From assembly GCF_003072065.1 (NCBI RefSeq), contig NZ_QCYG01000001.1:432794-496793 (forward strand): a DNA stretch of 64,000 nucleotides. The letters are read 5' to 3'. A program made the translations under genes and the position numbers. Source of the DNA: Thalassorhabdomicrobium marinisediminis. Its GTDB lineage: Bacteria; Pseudomonadota; Alphaproteobacteria; Rhodobacterales; Rhodobacteraceae. Each line of letters starts with the position of its first letter. Positions within the stretch are counted from its first letter, which is position 1. Below the pieces are notes generated by a model, which did not search any database, was not told the DNA's origin, and saw only the letters and a program-made list of their open reading frames with translations. Below, in pieces: positions 37,605 through 45,226 of the stretch.

Positions 37605-38654
37605 CTAGACCCCCGGCGGGGTCCGGGGCAGGCTGAGCGCGCGCACGAAAATCTGTTCGACTTCTTGAAACAGCGGCGCGAAGGACCGTGTTTCGCGGTG
37701 TCGCCGGGCCAAGAACCCACCGGTTCTTGCCACGCGGGCGGCCATGTGCGGATCGGCCCCCACCAGATCGTAGCGCAGGATCCGATGCGCCGGGGTCCAT
37801 GATTTTTTCTTCAACTCGTTGCGAATGACCCGCAAGCGCAGCGAGGCATGCAAGCAGGTGAAAATCTCGAACCGTTTGATAAAGTCTTCCTGCTTCGCGG
37901 GGTCGTCGGTCAGCGCCGCGTCGCGCAGGATCGGACGCAGGCTGTCGTAGATCGGCGCGATCTCCATCGGCAGGGCTTCGTCCGCGATGAGCCAGCCGAA
38001 ATCCTCATACCCGCCGCGCAGCCCGCAATGTTCGAAATCGAACCAGCCGATGCGGTCGGCATCGTCAAGTGCGGCATTGGCGCTGCGGCAATCCCACTTC
38101 ACCATGCGCGGCGCATCCACGGTCAACACCGCCTGCAACGCGTCGACCTCAACTTTGGGCACCGGCAGACCGTAAAGCCAGGCCAGACGTTCGGGGCCGC
38201 GGGCAAAGTGCCGGATCTCTTTGCGGGTGGCGGTGATCGGTGCAAGCAGATCGCCCCATTCGACACGGGCGGCGCAGGTGTGAATGTCAACAAGCGCGCG
38301 CAGGGCATCGCGCAGCAGCTCGGCTGCCGCCTCGGCCCCGCGCTGGTGCAAGACCACATTCAGCCGCCGCCGCCCGAGATCGCGGATCACGGTGAGGTCC
38401 CCCTGTTCATGCAGCACTTCGGGCACCCGGTCACATCCGGCGACCGCGAGCTTTTCCAACGCGGCCCGCTCATGGCGCAATCCGGTGCTGTCGACGCGCC
38501 GCGCCACGATGACGCTGCGGTTTGGCGTATGGACGCGATAGACGGGCCGTTTCTCGCCTCCGGGCATGCCGATGCGGATCACGTCTTCGCCGAATGTGGC
38601 GGAAATAAGGGCGCGCAGGGACGCAACGTCAGCGTCGATATCCGGTCGTGTCAC
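37605..38654 (-). CDS. Phosphotransferase family protein (aminoglycoside/choline kinase-like)
   Basis: 349 residues from a GTG at 38654 preceded by AAGGG. The fold markers are an N-terminal nucleotide lobe (VYRVHTPNRSVIVARRVD), ERAALEKLAVAGCDRVPEVL, and a C-lobe with WFDFEHCGLRGGYEDFGWLIAD, where the metal-binding Asp is expected. The usual catalytic HGDLHxxN loop appears as VKWDCRSANAAL, keeping Asp and Asn but not HG. The substrate is unknown: a small alcohol, sugar or lipid head group. It is convergent with otsA, with no shared operon. An in-frame ATG at 38891 would give a poorly folded extension. Confidence 0.78.
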   Translation of the reverse strand: MTRPDIDADVASLRALISATFGEDVIRIGMPGGEKRPVYRVHTPNRSVIVARRVDSTGLRHERAALEKLAVAGCDRVPEVLHEQGDLTVIRDLGRRRLNVVLHQRGAEAAAELLRDALRALVDIHTCAARVEWGDLLAPITATRKEIRHFARGPERLAWLYGLPVPKVEVDALQAVLTVDAPRMVKWDCRSANAALDDADRIGWFDFEHCGLRGGYEDFGWLIADEALPMEIAPIYDSLRPILRDAALTDDPAKQEDFIKRFEIFTCLHASLRLRVIRNELKKKSWTPAHRILRYDLVGADPHMAARVARTGGFLARRHRETRSFAPLFQEVEQIFVRALSLPRTPPGV

Positions 38655-39158
38655 TCTGGGTTCGCCCTTGTTTATCGTTGTTCCGCCCACGATTGACTTA
38701 GGACAGGCAACAGAAGCGGCACAAGAGTGATTCGCAAAATGCGGCGAAACTGCCCCAATTCGGTGCGCCCTTGTGGGCCAATTGTGGCAAGGAAATCGGC
38801 CAATCGGGCGAACTGGCGTCCGTTTGTGAACAATCCGCTGGCATATTGGCGATTGTTCACTGCCCAAGGTTGTGCTGCCGCCACCGACCAATCACTGCGC
38901 CGCACTCTAAGTCCCCATAATTTATAGATGAATCTGTTAAAAATGACCTAAATGTGTTCGAATTTCGGCAGGCTGCCTCATGTGGCCACTATTTTTTGAC
39001 AATTGTCTTGGGTAGAACAATGGACGGGGGTGTCGATCTGTCTCACCTGGGGTGAGGGTTTCGACCAAAATATTTAGTCTGCGCCACGGCAACGTGGCCC
39101 GTTGTTGAATTGGTGCTCTTGCGGAAGCGGACGCACTTTTGATCGAAGGATTGCTGCC
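38655..39158. other. 504-nt regulatory gap before the RTX/Hint gene
   Basis: No gene is supported here. It holds a perfect 10-bp inverted repeat (38826-38860), an AT-rich stretch at 38918-38953, and a consensus-like -35 TTGACA at 38996-39001 facing the RTX gene, without a convincing -10. GAAGGA at 39145-39150 is the ribosome binding site of the RTX gene. The gap serves two divergent genes. Confidence 0.55.
38826..38860. promoter_or_regulatory. Perfect 10-bp inverted repeat, candidate operator
   Basis: GTGAACAATC (38826-38835) and GATTGTTCAC (38851-38860) are exact inverse complements separated by 15 nt. They lie in the divergent gap between the phosphotransferase and the RTX/Hint gene. No T-run follows, so a protein-binding site is more likely than a terminator. 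Confidence 0.5.
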
Positions 39159-42100
39159 ATGGCCGAAGAAACGAAGAATACGATTGGAACGCGTGGAGTC
39201 TATGTGACTGCCGGAACCGGCGGCACTGGCACGGGTGGAACCGGAACGGGTGGAACTGGCACGGGCGGCACGGGTGGCACTGGCACTGGCGGAATGGGCA
39301 CGGGCGGCACTGGAACCGGCGGCACAGGTGGCACGGGCACGGGTGGAACCGGAACCGGCGGTACGGGCACTGGTGGAACTGGCACGGGTGGAACGGGGAC
39401 GGGTGGAACCGGAACGGGCGGTACGGGGACTGGCGGCACGGGCACGGGTGGAACTGGCACGGGCGGCACTGGATCCGGCGGTACGGGCACTGGTGGCACT
39501 GGCACTGGTGGAACCGGAACGGGCGGCACTGGCACGGGTGGAACCGGAACGGGCGGCACTGGCACGGGTGGAACCGGAACAGGCGGCACCGGAACAGGCG
39601 GCACCGGAACAGGCGGCACTGGCACGGGTGGCACGGGGACCGGCGGAACCGGCTCTGGTGGCACGGGCTCTGGCGGCACGGGCAGTGCCGGCAGCACCTC
39701 GCGCGATGGCTATGTGACCGGCACCAGCGGCGATGACACGATCGTTCTGGGCTATACCGATGCGGACGGCGACCAGATCGACGAGGGCGATGCGATCCTT
39801 CCCGGCGAATATGACGATGACGACATCGTCTTTGCTCTGGGCGGCGACGATACCGTGCGCGCGGGTGAAGGGAATGACGAAGTCTATGGCGGCTCGGGCA
39901 ACGACAGCATCGAAGGCAATGCCGGGGATGACGTGCTTTACGGCGACACAGGCGGACGCGCGCCCGAAGGCGGCGGCGGCCGGGAGAGCTTCGAGTGGGA
40001 TCTGCAAACCGAGCATGACGTCGACACCTGCTTCACGCAGGACACGGGCCAGGTCGAGGTGACGTTCACGCGGCTGGTGGATGCCAACCGTCACGACAGC
40101 CATTTGGCGAAGGACAAGCTGAACGTCGACGGAATCGACTCCGGGGACGAAGCCATCGACAACCGCAGCGGACTGCACTCAGAAACCCACGGCCGCGACG
40201 GTCGCGGCAAGTTCCAGTGGGAGTTCTCGGAGGCCGTCTCGGACGTGCAGTTCAACGTGAACGACATCGACGGCGACGGCGTGGTGAAGATCACCGCCTA
40301 TGATGCGGACGGCAACAAGATCCCGGTCGATCTGGACGGCGGCAGCTGTCTGAAGCTCATCGACACGGATTCTGTCGCCGGAGCGGATACCGCCGACAGC
40401 CAGGGCGGTTATGCGGGCGTGACCTCGCCGCATTACAACCTTCAGGTGACGATCCCCGGCCCGGTCGCTCGGATCGTCGTCGAACACACGCAGGACGGCT
40501 ACAACAACTCAGGCATCCGCATCACCGACCTGTACTTCGACGCCCCCGCGGCGACGGACGACGGCCCCGATGGCAATGACACGATCGACGGCGGCAAAGG
40601 CAATGACGTGATCTACGGCGAAGGCGGGGATGATGTCCTTTACGGGGGCTATGGCAACGATACCATTTACGGCGGCCCCGGCGACGACAGCATCTTCGGC
40701 GGCAAGGGGGACGACGTCCTCTACGGCGGTGACGGCCACGATTATCTGGACGGTGGCAAGGGTGACGACACGATCTTTGGCGGTGACGGCCGCGACACGG
40801 TCTATGGTGGCGACGGCGACGACGTGATCAACACCGCCGGCGGGTCCGACCCTCGGCCGGACATCGGTTATCCCGGCCTCTACGGCGCGGACACCGACCC
40901 CGACAACGACCGGGATCTGGTCTACGGCGGCGACGGCGACGACCGCATCTTCACCGGTGACGATGCTGATACGATCTACGGCGGCGACGGCGACGACCAA
41001 ATTCATTCCGGCTTCGACGACGATTATGTCGAAGGCGGCGATGGGGACGATACGATCATCGCCTCTGAGGGCAACGACGAGGTCTATGGCGGATCGGGCG
41101 ATGATGTCATCTATGGCGGCCTTGGCCCTGATGCGCCCGATGTCGTTAATATCCCCGACGACGGCTCCGGCCCCTTCGGCCCGGATCTGGTGACCGACAA
41201 CAACCGCGACACGCTGTTCGGTGGTGACGGGGACGACTCGATCTTTGGCATGGACGATGCCGATACGCTCTATGGCGGCGACGGCGACGACTACCTCGAC
41301 GGTGGCGTGGACGATGACACGCTGTTTGGCGGCGACGGTGACGATGTGCTCAGGGGCGGGCAGGGTGCCGACGAACAGTTCGGCGGCTTCGGCTCGGACC
41401 GGTTCGTGATCGATGAGGAAGGCCACGGCGCGGGCGATGTGATCGTCGGCGGTGAGGATCCCGACGACGGTGACATCGACGTGCTCGACCTGACCGGGTC
41501 GAACGTGGATTACATCACCTATGATCCCGACGATGCCGAGGCCGGCGTGGTCACCTTCGGCGATGGCTCGACCCTGACCTTCTCGGAAATCGAGAATGTG
41601 ATCCCCTGTTTCACGCCGGGCACCACGATTGCCACGCCGCGGGGCGAACGTCTGGTCGAGGATCTGCGGGAAGGCGACCGGATCATCACCCGCGACAACG
41701 GCATTCAGGAAATCCGCTGGGTGGGCCGCAAGGAGATGACGGGCAAAGCTCTGGTCTCGAACCCGCACCTCAAGCCGATCCTGATCCGCGCGGGCGCATT
41801 GGGCAACGGTCTGCCGGAACGGGACATGCTGGTCAGCCCGAATCACCGGATGCTGGTCGCAAGCGAGCGCACGCAGCTTTACTTCGAAGAGCGTGAGGTG
41901 CTGGCCGCCGCCAAACATCTTGTCGGCTCGGACGGCATTCACGAGGTGGACGTCATGGGCACGGCCTATATCCACTTCATGTTCGATCGTCACGAAGTCG
42001 TGCTGTCGAATGGCGCCTGGACCGAGAGCTTCCAGCCGGGGGATTACACGCTCAAAGGCATCGGCAACGCGCAGCGCAACGAAATCTTCGAGCTGTTCCC

Positions 42101-42188
42101 CGAGTTGCAGTCGAAGACCGGGCTTGAGGGCTATCAATCGGCCCGCCGCTCGCTGAAAAAGCACGAAGCGCGTCTTTTGGTGAAGTAA
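39159..42188 (+). CDS. Large Gly/Thr-repeat RTX protein with C-terminal Hint domain
   Basis: 1009 residues in four parts. Residues about 20-175 are a pentapeptide tract, mostly TGTGG, about 30 units. Two blocks of RTX calcium-binding nonapeptides (GGxGxDxLx; a short block at about 220-265 and a long one at about 470-750, some 25 units) enclose a probable beta-sandwich domain (about 275-465). The C-terminal Hint domain (about 810-1009) starts at CFTPGTTIATPRG and contains LVSPNHRML. No N-terminal signal peptide is seen, so type I secretion is inferred. Hint domains can cleave at the leading Cys; whether this one does is unknown. The start at 39159 follows GAAGGA. An extracellular matrix or adhesion role is likely. 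Confidence 0.88.
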   Translation: MAEETKNTIGTRGVYVTAGTGGTGTGGTGTGGTGTGGTGGTGTGGMGTGGTGTGGTGGTGTGGTGTGGTGTGGTGTGGTGTGGTGTGGTGTGGTGTGGTGTGGTGSGGTGTGGTGTGGTGTGGTGTGGTGTGGTGTGGTGTGGTGTGGTGTGGTGTGGTGTGGTGSGGTGSGGTGSAGSTSRDGYVTGTSGDDTIVLGYTDADGDQIDEGDAILPGEYDDDDIVFALGGDDTVRAGEGNDEVYGGSGNDSIEGNAGDDVLYGDTGGRAPEGGGGRESFEWDLQTEHDVDTCFTQDTGQVEVTFTRLVDANRHDSHLAKDKLNVDGIDSGDEAIDNRSGLHSETHGRDGRGKFQWEFSEAVSDVQFNVNDIDGDGVVKITAYDADGNKIPVDLDGGSCLKLIDTDSVAGADTADSQGGYAGVTSPHYNLQVTIPGPVARIVVEHTQDGYNNSGIRITDLYFDAPAATDDGPDGNDTIDGGKGNDVIYGEGGDDVLYGGYGNDTIYGGPGDDSIFGGKGDDVLYGGDGHDYLDGGKGDDTIFGGDGRDTVYGGDGDDVINTAGGSDPRPDIGYPGLYGADTDPDNDRDLVYGGDGDDRIFTGDDADTIYGGDGDDQIHSGFDDDYVEGGDGDDTIIASEGNDEVYGGSGDDVIYGGLGPDAPDVVNIPDDGSGPFGPDLVTDNNRDTLFGGDGDDSIFGMDDADTLYGGDGDDYLDGGVDDDTLFGGDGDDVLRGGQGADEQFGGFGSDRFVIDEEGHGAGDVIVGGEDPDDGDIDVLDLTGSNVDYITYDPDDAEAGVVTFGDGSTLTFSEIENVIPCFTPGTTIATPRGERLVEDLREGDRIITRDNGIQEIRWVGRKEMTGKALVSNPHLKPILIRAGALGNGLPERDMLVSPNHRMLVASERTQLYFEEREVLAAAKHLVGSDGIHEVDVMGTAYIHFMFDRHEVVLSNGAWTESFQPGDYTLKGIGNAQRNEIFELFPELQSKTGLEGYQSARRSLKKHEARLLVK
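39213..39690 (+). repeat. 15-bp tandem repeat tract encoding (TGTGG)n
   Basis: About 30 units of GGN-ACN-GGN-ACN-GGN type. Third codon positions vary freely among units, so the protein pattern is conserved better than the DNA. Two places drop to a three-residue TGG unit, and a few units read TGSGG or MGTGG. The antisense strand is open as Pro/Val repeats only because of this composition. Confidence 0.93.
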
Positions 42189-42231
42189 GATGCAGCTACG
42201 GCCCGCGCCTTTGGGGGGGGGCGCGGGGCAG

Positions 42232-42262
42232 AAACCGGAGTGCGCGAGCGCTCCGGTTTTTT
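42232..42262 (+). terminator. Intrinsic terminator of the RTX/Hint gene
   Basis: A 12-bp stem with one G-T pair (42232-42243 with 42248-42259) closes on a GCGA tetraloop and runs into six T. A second G/C hairpin (42202-42227) precedes it. Confidence 0.92.
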
Positions 42263-42266
42263 GCTG

Positions 42267-42842
42267 TCAGCGCGTGCGGTAGGCGGCCCAGTCCTGCGGC
42301 GTGTCGAGGTCGAGCCGCGCGCGGTTGCCCGGCAGCGCGACGGTGACCGCGTCGGGGCAGGCGGCGATCAGTTTCGCCGCGCCGCGATCCCCGCGCAGCC
42401 CGGCGAACCGGGGAAACTGCGACGCCGCGAAATAGACCGGGTGGCCGGGCTGGTGGTCCTGCGTTGTCGCACGCACGATGGGTGCCTGCGTGCGTTGCGC
42501 GGCCTCGCGCAGCGTGGCAAGGTTTTCAGCGGTGATATCGGGCATGTCCGCCGGCAGGATGATGACGCCGCATGCGGTCTGGGGCAGGGCGGCGATACCG
42601 GCTTTGAGGCTGTCGGACATGGTTCCAGTCACCGCCACGACCTGCGCCGTGGCGGGCAGAACCGCCCGTCTTGGGTGATCCAGCGCGGGAAGCGTCACGA
42701 AGCAGGGCCCCAACTCCAAAGCACGGGCGGCCATACGCGCCAGAAGCGGTGTGCCGTCCACCTCTTCCAGCAGCTTGTCGACCCCCTCCATACGGCTGGA
42801 CCGGCCAGCCGCCAGAAGCAGAACCGGAATCACCGAGGGCAC
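42267..42842 (-). CDS. Nucleotidyltransferase family protein (MobA/MocA-like)
   Basis: 191-residue Rossmann-type nucleotidyltransferase with the NTP-binding loop LLLAAGRSSRMEGVDKLLEEV at the start and the metal-binding IILPADMPDIT near residue 100. The segment QPGHPVYF is typical of molybdenum cofactor cytidylyl- or guanylyltransferases and of related proteins next to xanthine dehydrogenase genes. No such genes adjoin it, so the substrate is unproven. It converges on the RTX gene terminator. Confidence 0.82.
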   Translation of the reverse strand: MPSVIPVLLLAAGRSSRMEGVDKLLEEVDGTPLLARMAARALELGPCFVTLPALDHPRRAVLPATAQVVAVTGTMSDSLKAGIAALPQTACGVIILPADMPDITAENLATLREAAQRTQAPIVRATTQDHQPGHPVYFAASQFPRFAGLRGDRGAAKLIAACPDAVTVALPGNRARLDLDTPQDWAAYRTR

Positions 42843-42855
42843 CGGCCGGATGCAA

Positions 42856-43413
42856 TCACGGAATGATGCGCGTGTATTTCGTGCCTTCGATGGTCGCCCC
42901 GGCGCGGAAACCCGCCTGCGCGAAGACCACCGCGATCACCGGCGCGAGCGAGGTCGTCGTCTCGGCCCGCAGGGATTCCCCGGTGTCGTTGAGCGCGTAT
43001 TCCACATTGGCACCCACGGCCCAGCCGCTGGCGCGGCGGAAATCGGTCAGCGCCTCTGGCGTCATGAAGAACAGCACGCTCGAGAACTGCTGCCCGCCCA
43101 CCTGCAACCCGGCGCTGGCGCTGGCGGCGGAATAATAATCGACCGTCGTCTCGCCAATGCGCAGCGCGCCGCGCCCGAACGAGCCGCCGACGCCCAGACC
43201 GGCCTGCGTGATCACCGGCATGACCAGCATGCCGCTGGCCTTGTTGGCCAGATCGCGGGTGCCGGGGTAGGTGGCATACATGTGGTTGAGCGTGCTGTCG
43301 ACGCGGCTGTCGATCACCGCCGCCCCGGCGCCGCCGATGCCGTTGCCGCAAGCGGCCAATGTTGTCGCCGCCACGGTGCCGAGCGCGAACGTCCGTCTTG
43401 AAATCTGTGTCAT
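42856..43413 (-). CDS. SYLF (Ysc84-type) lipid-binding lipoprotein
   Basis: 185 residues with a twin-arginine-like lipoprotein signal (SRRTFALGTVAATTLAACG, lipidated Cys near 22). The SYLF domain shows ASGMLVMPVITQAGLGVGGSFGRGAL, YYSAASASAGLQVGGQQFSSVLFFMT and GWAVGANVEY. The family binds phosphoinositides in eukaryotes; the bacterial role in the envelope is unknown. It lies just upstream of the MobA-like gene on the minus strand with a 13-nt gap. Confidence 0.9.
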   Translation of the reverse strand: MTQISRRTFALGTVAATTLAACGNGIGGAGAAVIDSRVDSTLNHMYATYPGTRDLANKASGMLVMPVITQAGLGVGGSFGRGALRIGETTVDYYSAASASAGLQVGGQQFSSVLFFMTPEALTDFRRASGWAVGANVEYALNDTGESLRAETTTSLAPVIAVVFAQAGFRAGATIEGTKYTRIIP

Positions 43414-43535
43414 AACTGCCTCGTGCCAAAACTTCGGGGTTTGTCCCCGTTATGGCCGACACTATAGGCAGTATTTCGCAAACTGTCAGCAGCTAGATGC
43501 AGCTGGGCGGGTTTTGGCCAAGACGCAGGAGCGGG

Positions 43536-44534
43536 TCAGCCGTTCAGGGCGCGGGCCGCGGCGGGGGCGAAATAGCTCAGCACACCGTCCGCACCTGCCC
43601 GTTTGAACCCCTGCAACGATTCCAGCATCACCCGGTCGCCGTCCAGCCAGCCGTTCTGCGCGGCCGCCTGCAGCATCGCGTATTCACCGCTCACCTGATA
43701 GGCGAAGGTGGGCACGCCGAACTCGGCCTTCACCCGCTGCAGAATATCAAGATAAGGCATCCCCGGTTTAACCATCACCATGTCCGCCCCCTCGGAGAGA
43801 TCGCGCGCCACAAGGCGCAAAGCCTCATCGGAGTTGCCCGGGTCCATCTGATAGGTCTTCTTGTCCCCGGTCAGCGCCGCAGACGCGCCCACGGCATCGC
43901 GGAACGGGCCATAGAACGCCGAGGCATATTTCGCGCTGTAGCTGAGGATCGTGACGTCGCGGTGCCCTGCCTCTTCCAGCGCCTGCCGCATGGCGCCCAC
44001 GCGCCCGTCCATCATGTCCGAGGGTCCAAGGATGTCGGCGCCGCAATCGGCCTGCGCCAAGGCCATTTTCACCAGCGCCTCAACCGTGCGGTCATTGACG
44101 ATTTCGCCGTTCTCGACAAAGCCGTCGTGGCCGTTGACGTTGTAGGGATCAAGCGCGATGTCGGTCATCACAGCGATGTCCGGGCAGGTGTTCTTAATTT
44201 CGCGGATGGCGCGGTTGGCGATGTTGTCGCGGTCCCAGGCCAGCGCGCAATCTTCGGTCCGGGCTTCCATCCCCGTGTAGGGAAAGACGCAGATCGCGGG
44301 AATGCCCAGATCCCAAGCCTCACGCGCGGCGGCGCCGATCCGGTCCACCGTGCGCCGGACTACGCCGGGCATCGAGGGGATCGCCTCTTCCGCGTCGGAG
44401 CCTTCCATCACGAACACCGGCCAGATCAGATCCGACGGCGCCAGCGTGGTTTCGCGCACCAGCGCCCGCAAGGCAGGGCTTTGGCGCAGGCGGCGCAGGC
44501 GGGCGGTGGGGAAAGATGGAAGCGGGTGGGTCAT
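43536..44534 (-). CDS. hemB: Porphobilinogen synthase (delta-aminolevulinic acid dehydratase)
   Basis: Condenses two aminolevulinate molecules to porphobilinogen in tetrapyrrole synthesis. The 332-residue protein has the Schiff-base lysines in ILSYSAKYASAFYGPFRDA and MVMVKPGMPYLDI. The segment DIALDPYNVNGHDGF has no cysteines, so this is the non-zinc type, as known for Rhodobacter. The start at 44534 (MTHPLPSFPTARLRRLR) has GAAAGG upstream. It is divergent from a membrane protein gene. Confidence 0.96.
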   Translation of the reverse strand: MTHPLPSFPTARLRRLRQSPALRALVRETTLAPSDLIWPVFVMEGSDAEEAIPSMPGVVRRTVDRIGAAAREAWDLGIPAICVFPYTGMEARTEDCALAWDRDNIANRAIREIKNTCPDIAVMTDIALDPYNVNGHDGFVENGEIVNDRTVEALVKMALAQADCGADILGPSDMMDGRVGAMRQALEEAGHRDVTILSYSAKYASAFYGPFRDAVGASAALTGDKKTYQMDPGNSDEALRLVARDLSEGADMVMVKPGMPYLDILQRVKAEFGVPTFAYQVSGEYAMLQAAAQNGWLDGDRVMLESLQGFKRAGADGVLSYFAPAAARALNG

Positions 44535-44653
44535 GGATCGGGCCTTTCTGGTCACAGCCCGTGGGTGCCATGGAATTGATTGCATCACAAGGCTGGGCAT
44601 TGCCGCAGACCCCCGCTAGGTTGCGCCAAAATGACATCAGGCTGCCGCACCCC

Positions 44654-45178
44654 GTGAACTGGACCGCTACCTTATTCGAAGTCATCGACATGCGCTCGTT
44701 CAGCAACCTCTGGTACTGGATCGGGCTTGCCGTCTTGTGGTCCACCGTGAGCCATTGGGTGCTTGGTGTGCCCTATGACATGATCCAGCGGGCCCGCAAA
44801 CACGGGGGCGAGGCCGAGATCGACCTGCAGGATCTGGTGCGCATCAACGTCAACCGGCTGCTCTATATCGGGCGTGTCTCGGGGCTGGTGCTGCTGGCGC
44901 TGGTGTCCTTCATCCTGACCTCGCTGGCGATTCTCGCCTTCTACTACGATGTCGAATTCGCCCAGGCGACCTTCCTTCTGGCCTTTCCGATGACGCTGGT
45001 CGGCGCGCTGAGCCTCTCCACCGCCACGGTCATTGCCCGCGAACAGCCGCAGGGGGATGCGCTTTATGCGCGGCTGTCTAAACACCGGGTCATCACCCAG
45101 TTCATCGGCATGATCTCGATTTTCGTGACCGCGATGTATGGCATGTATCAAAATCTCGATGTTGGCCCCTATTTCTAG
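44654..45178 (+). CDS. Conserved membrane protein, unknown function
   Basis: 174 residues from a GTG at 44654 (VNWTATLFEVIDMRSFSNLWYWIGLAV); an ATG at 44690 is an alternative that keeps the core. Four hydrophobic segments are visible (about 19-38, 71-96, 100-120, 145-165). The pattern SNLWYWI..SHWVLGVPYDM is conserved in Rhodobacteraceae. Databases sometimes label such proteins as a component of the SufBCD complex, but nothing seen here supports that. It is 48 nt upstream of mfd. Confidence 0.75.
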   Translation: MNWTATLFEVIDMRSFSNLWYWIGLAVLWSTVSHWVLGVPYDMIQRARKHGGEAEIDLQDLVRINVNRLLYIGRVSGLVLLALVSFILTSLAILAFYYDVEFAQATFLLAFPMTLVGALSLSTATVIAREQPQGDALYARLSKHRVITQFIGMISIFVTAMYGMYQNLDVGPYF

Positions 45179-45226
45179 GCCGCCAGAACAGTTGACAGGA
45201 CCGGCGGGTGACGTAAGTCCGACCTT

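Noticed and set aside
39213..39690. CRISPR-like array
   Set aside because: The repeats are 15 bp, contiguous and in frame, with no spacers; they encode a peptide repeat.
39200..39697. Antisense open frame of about 165 residues made of Pro/Val repeats
   Set aside because: It exists only because the opposite strand encodes Gly/Thr repeats without stop codons; no start signal or domain.
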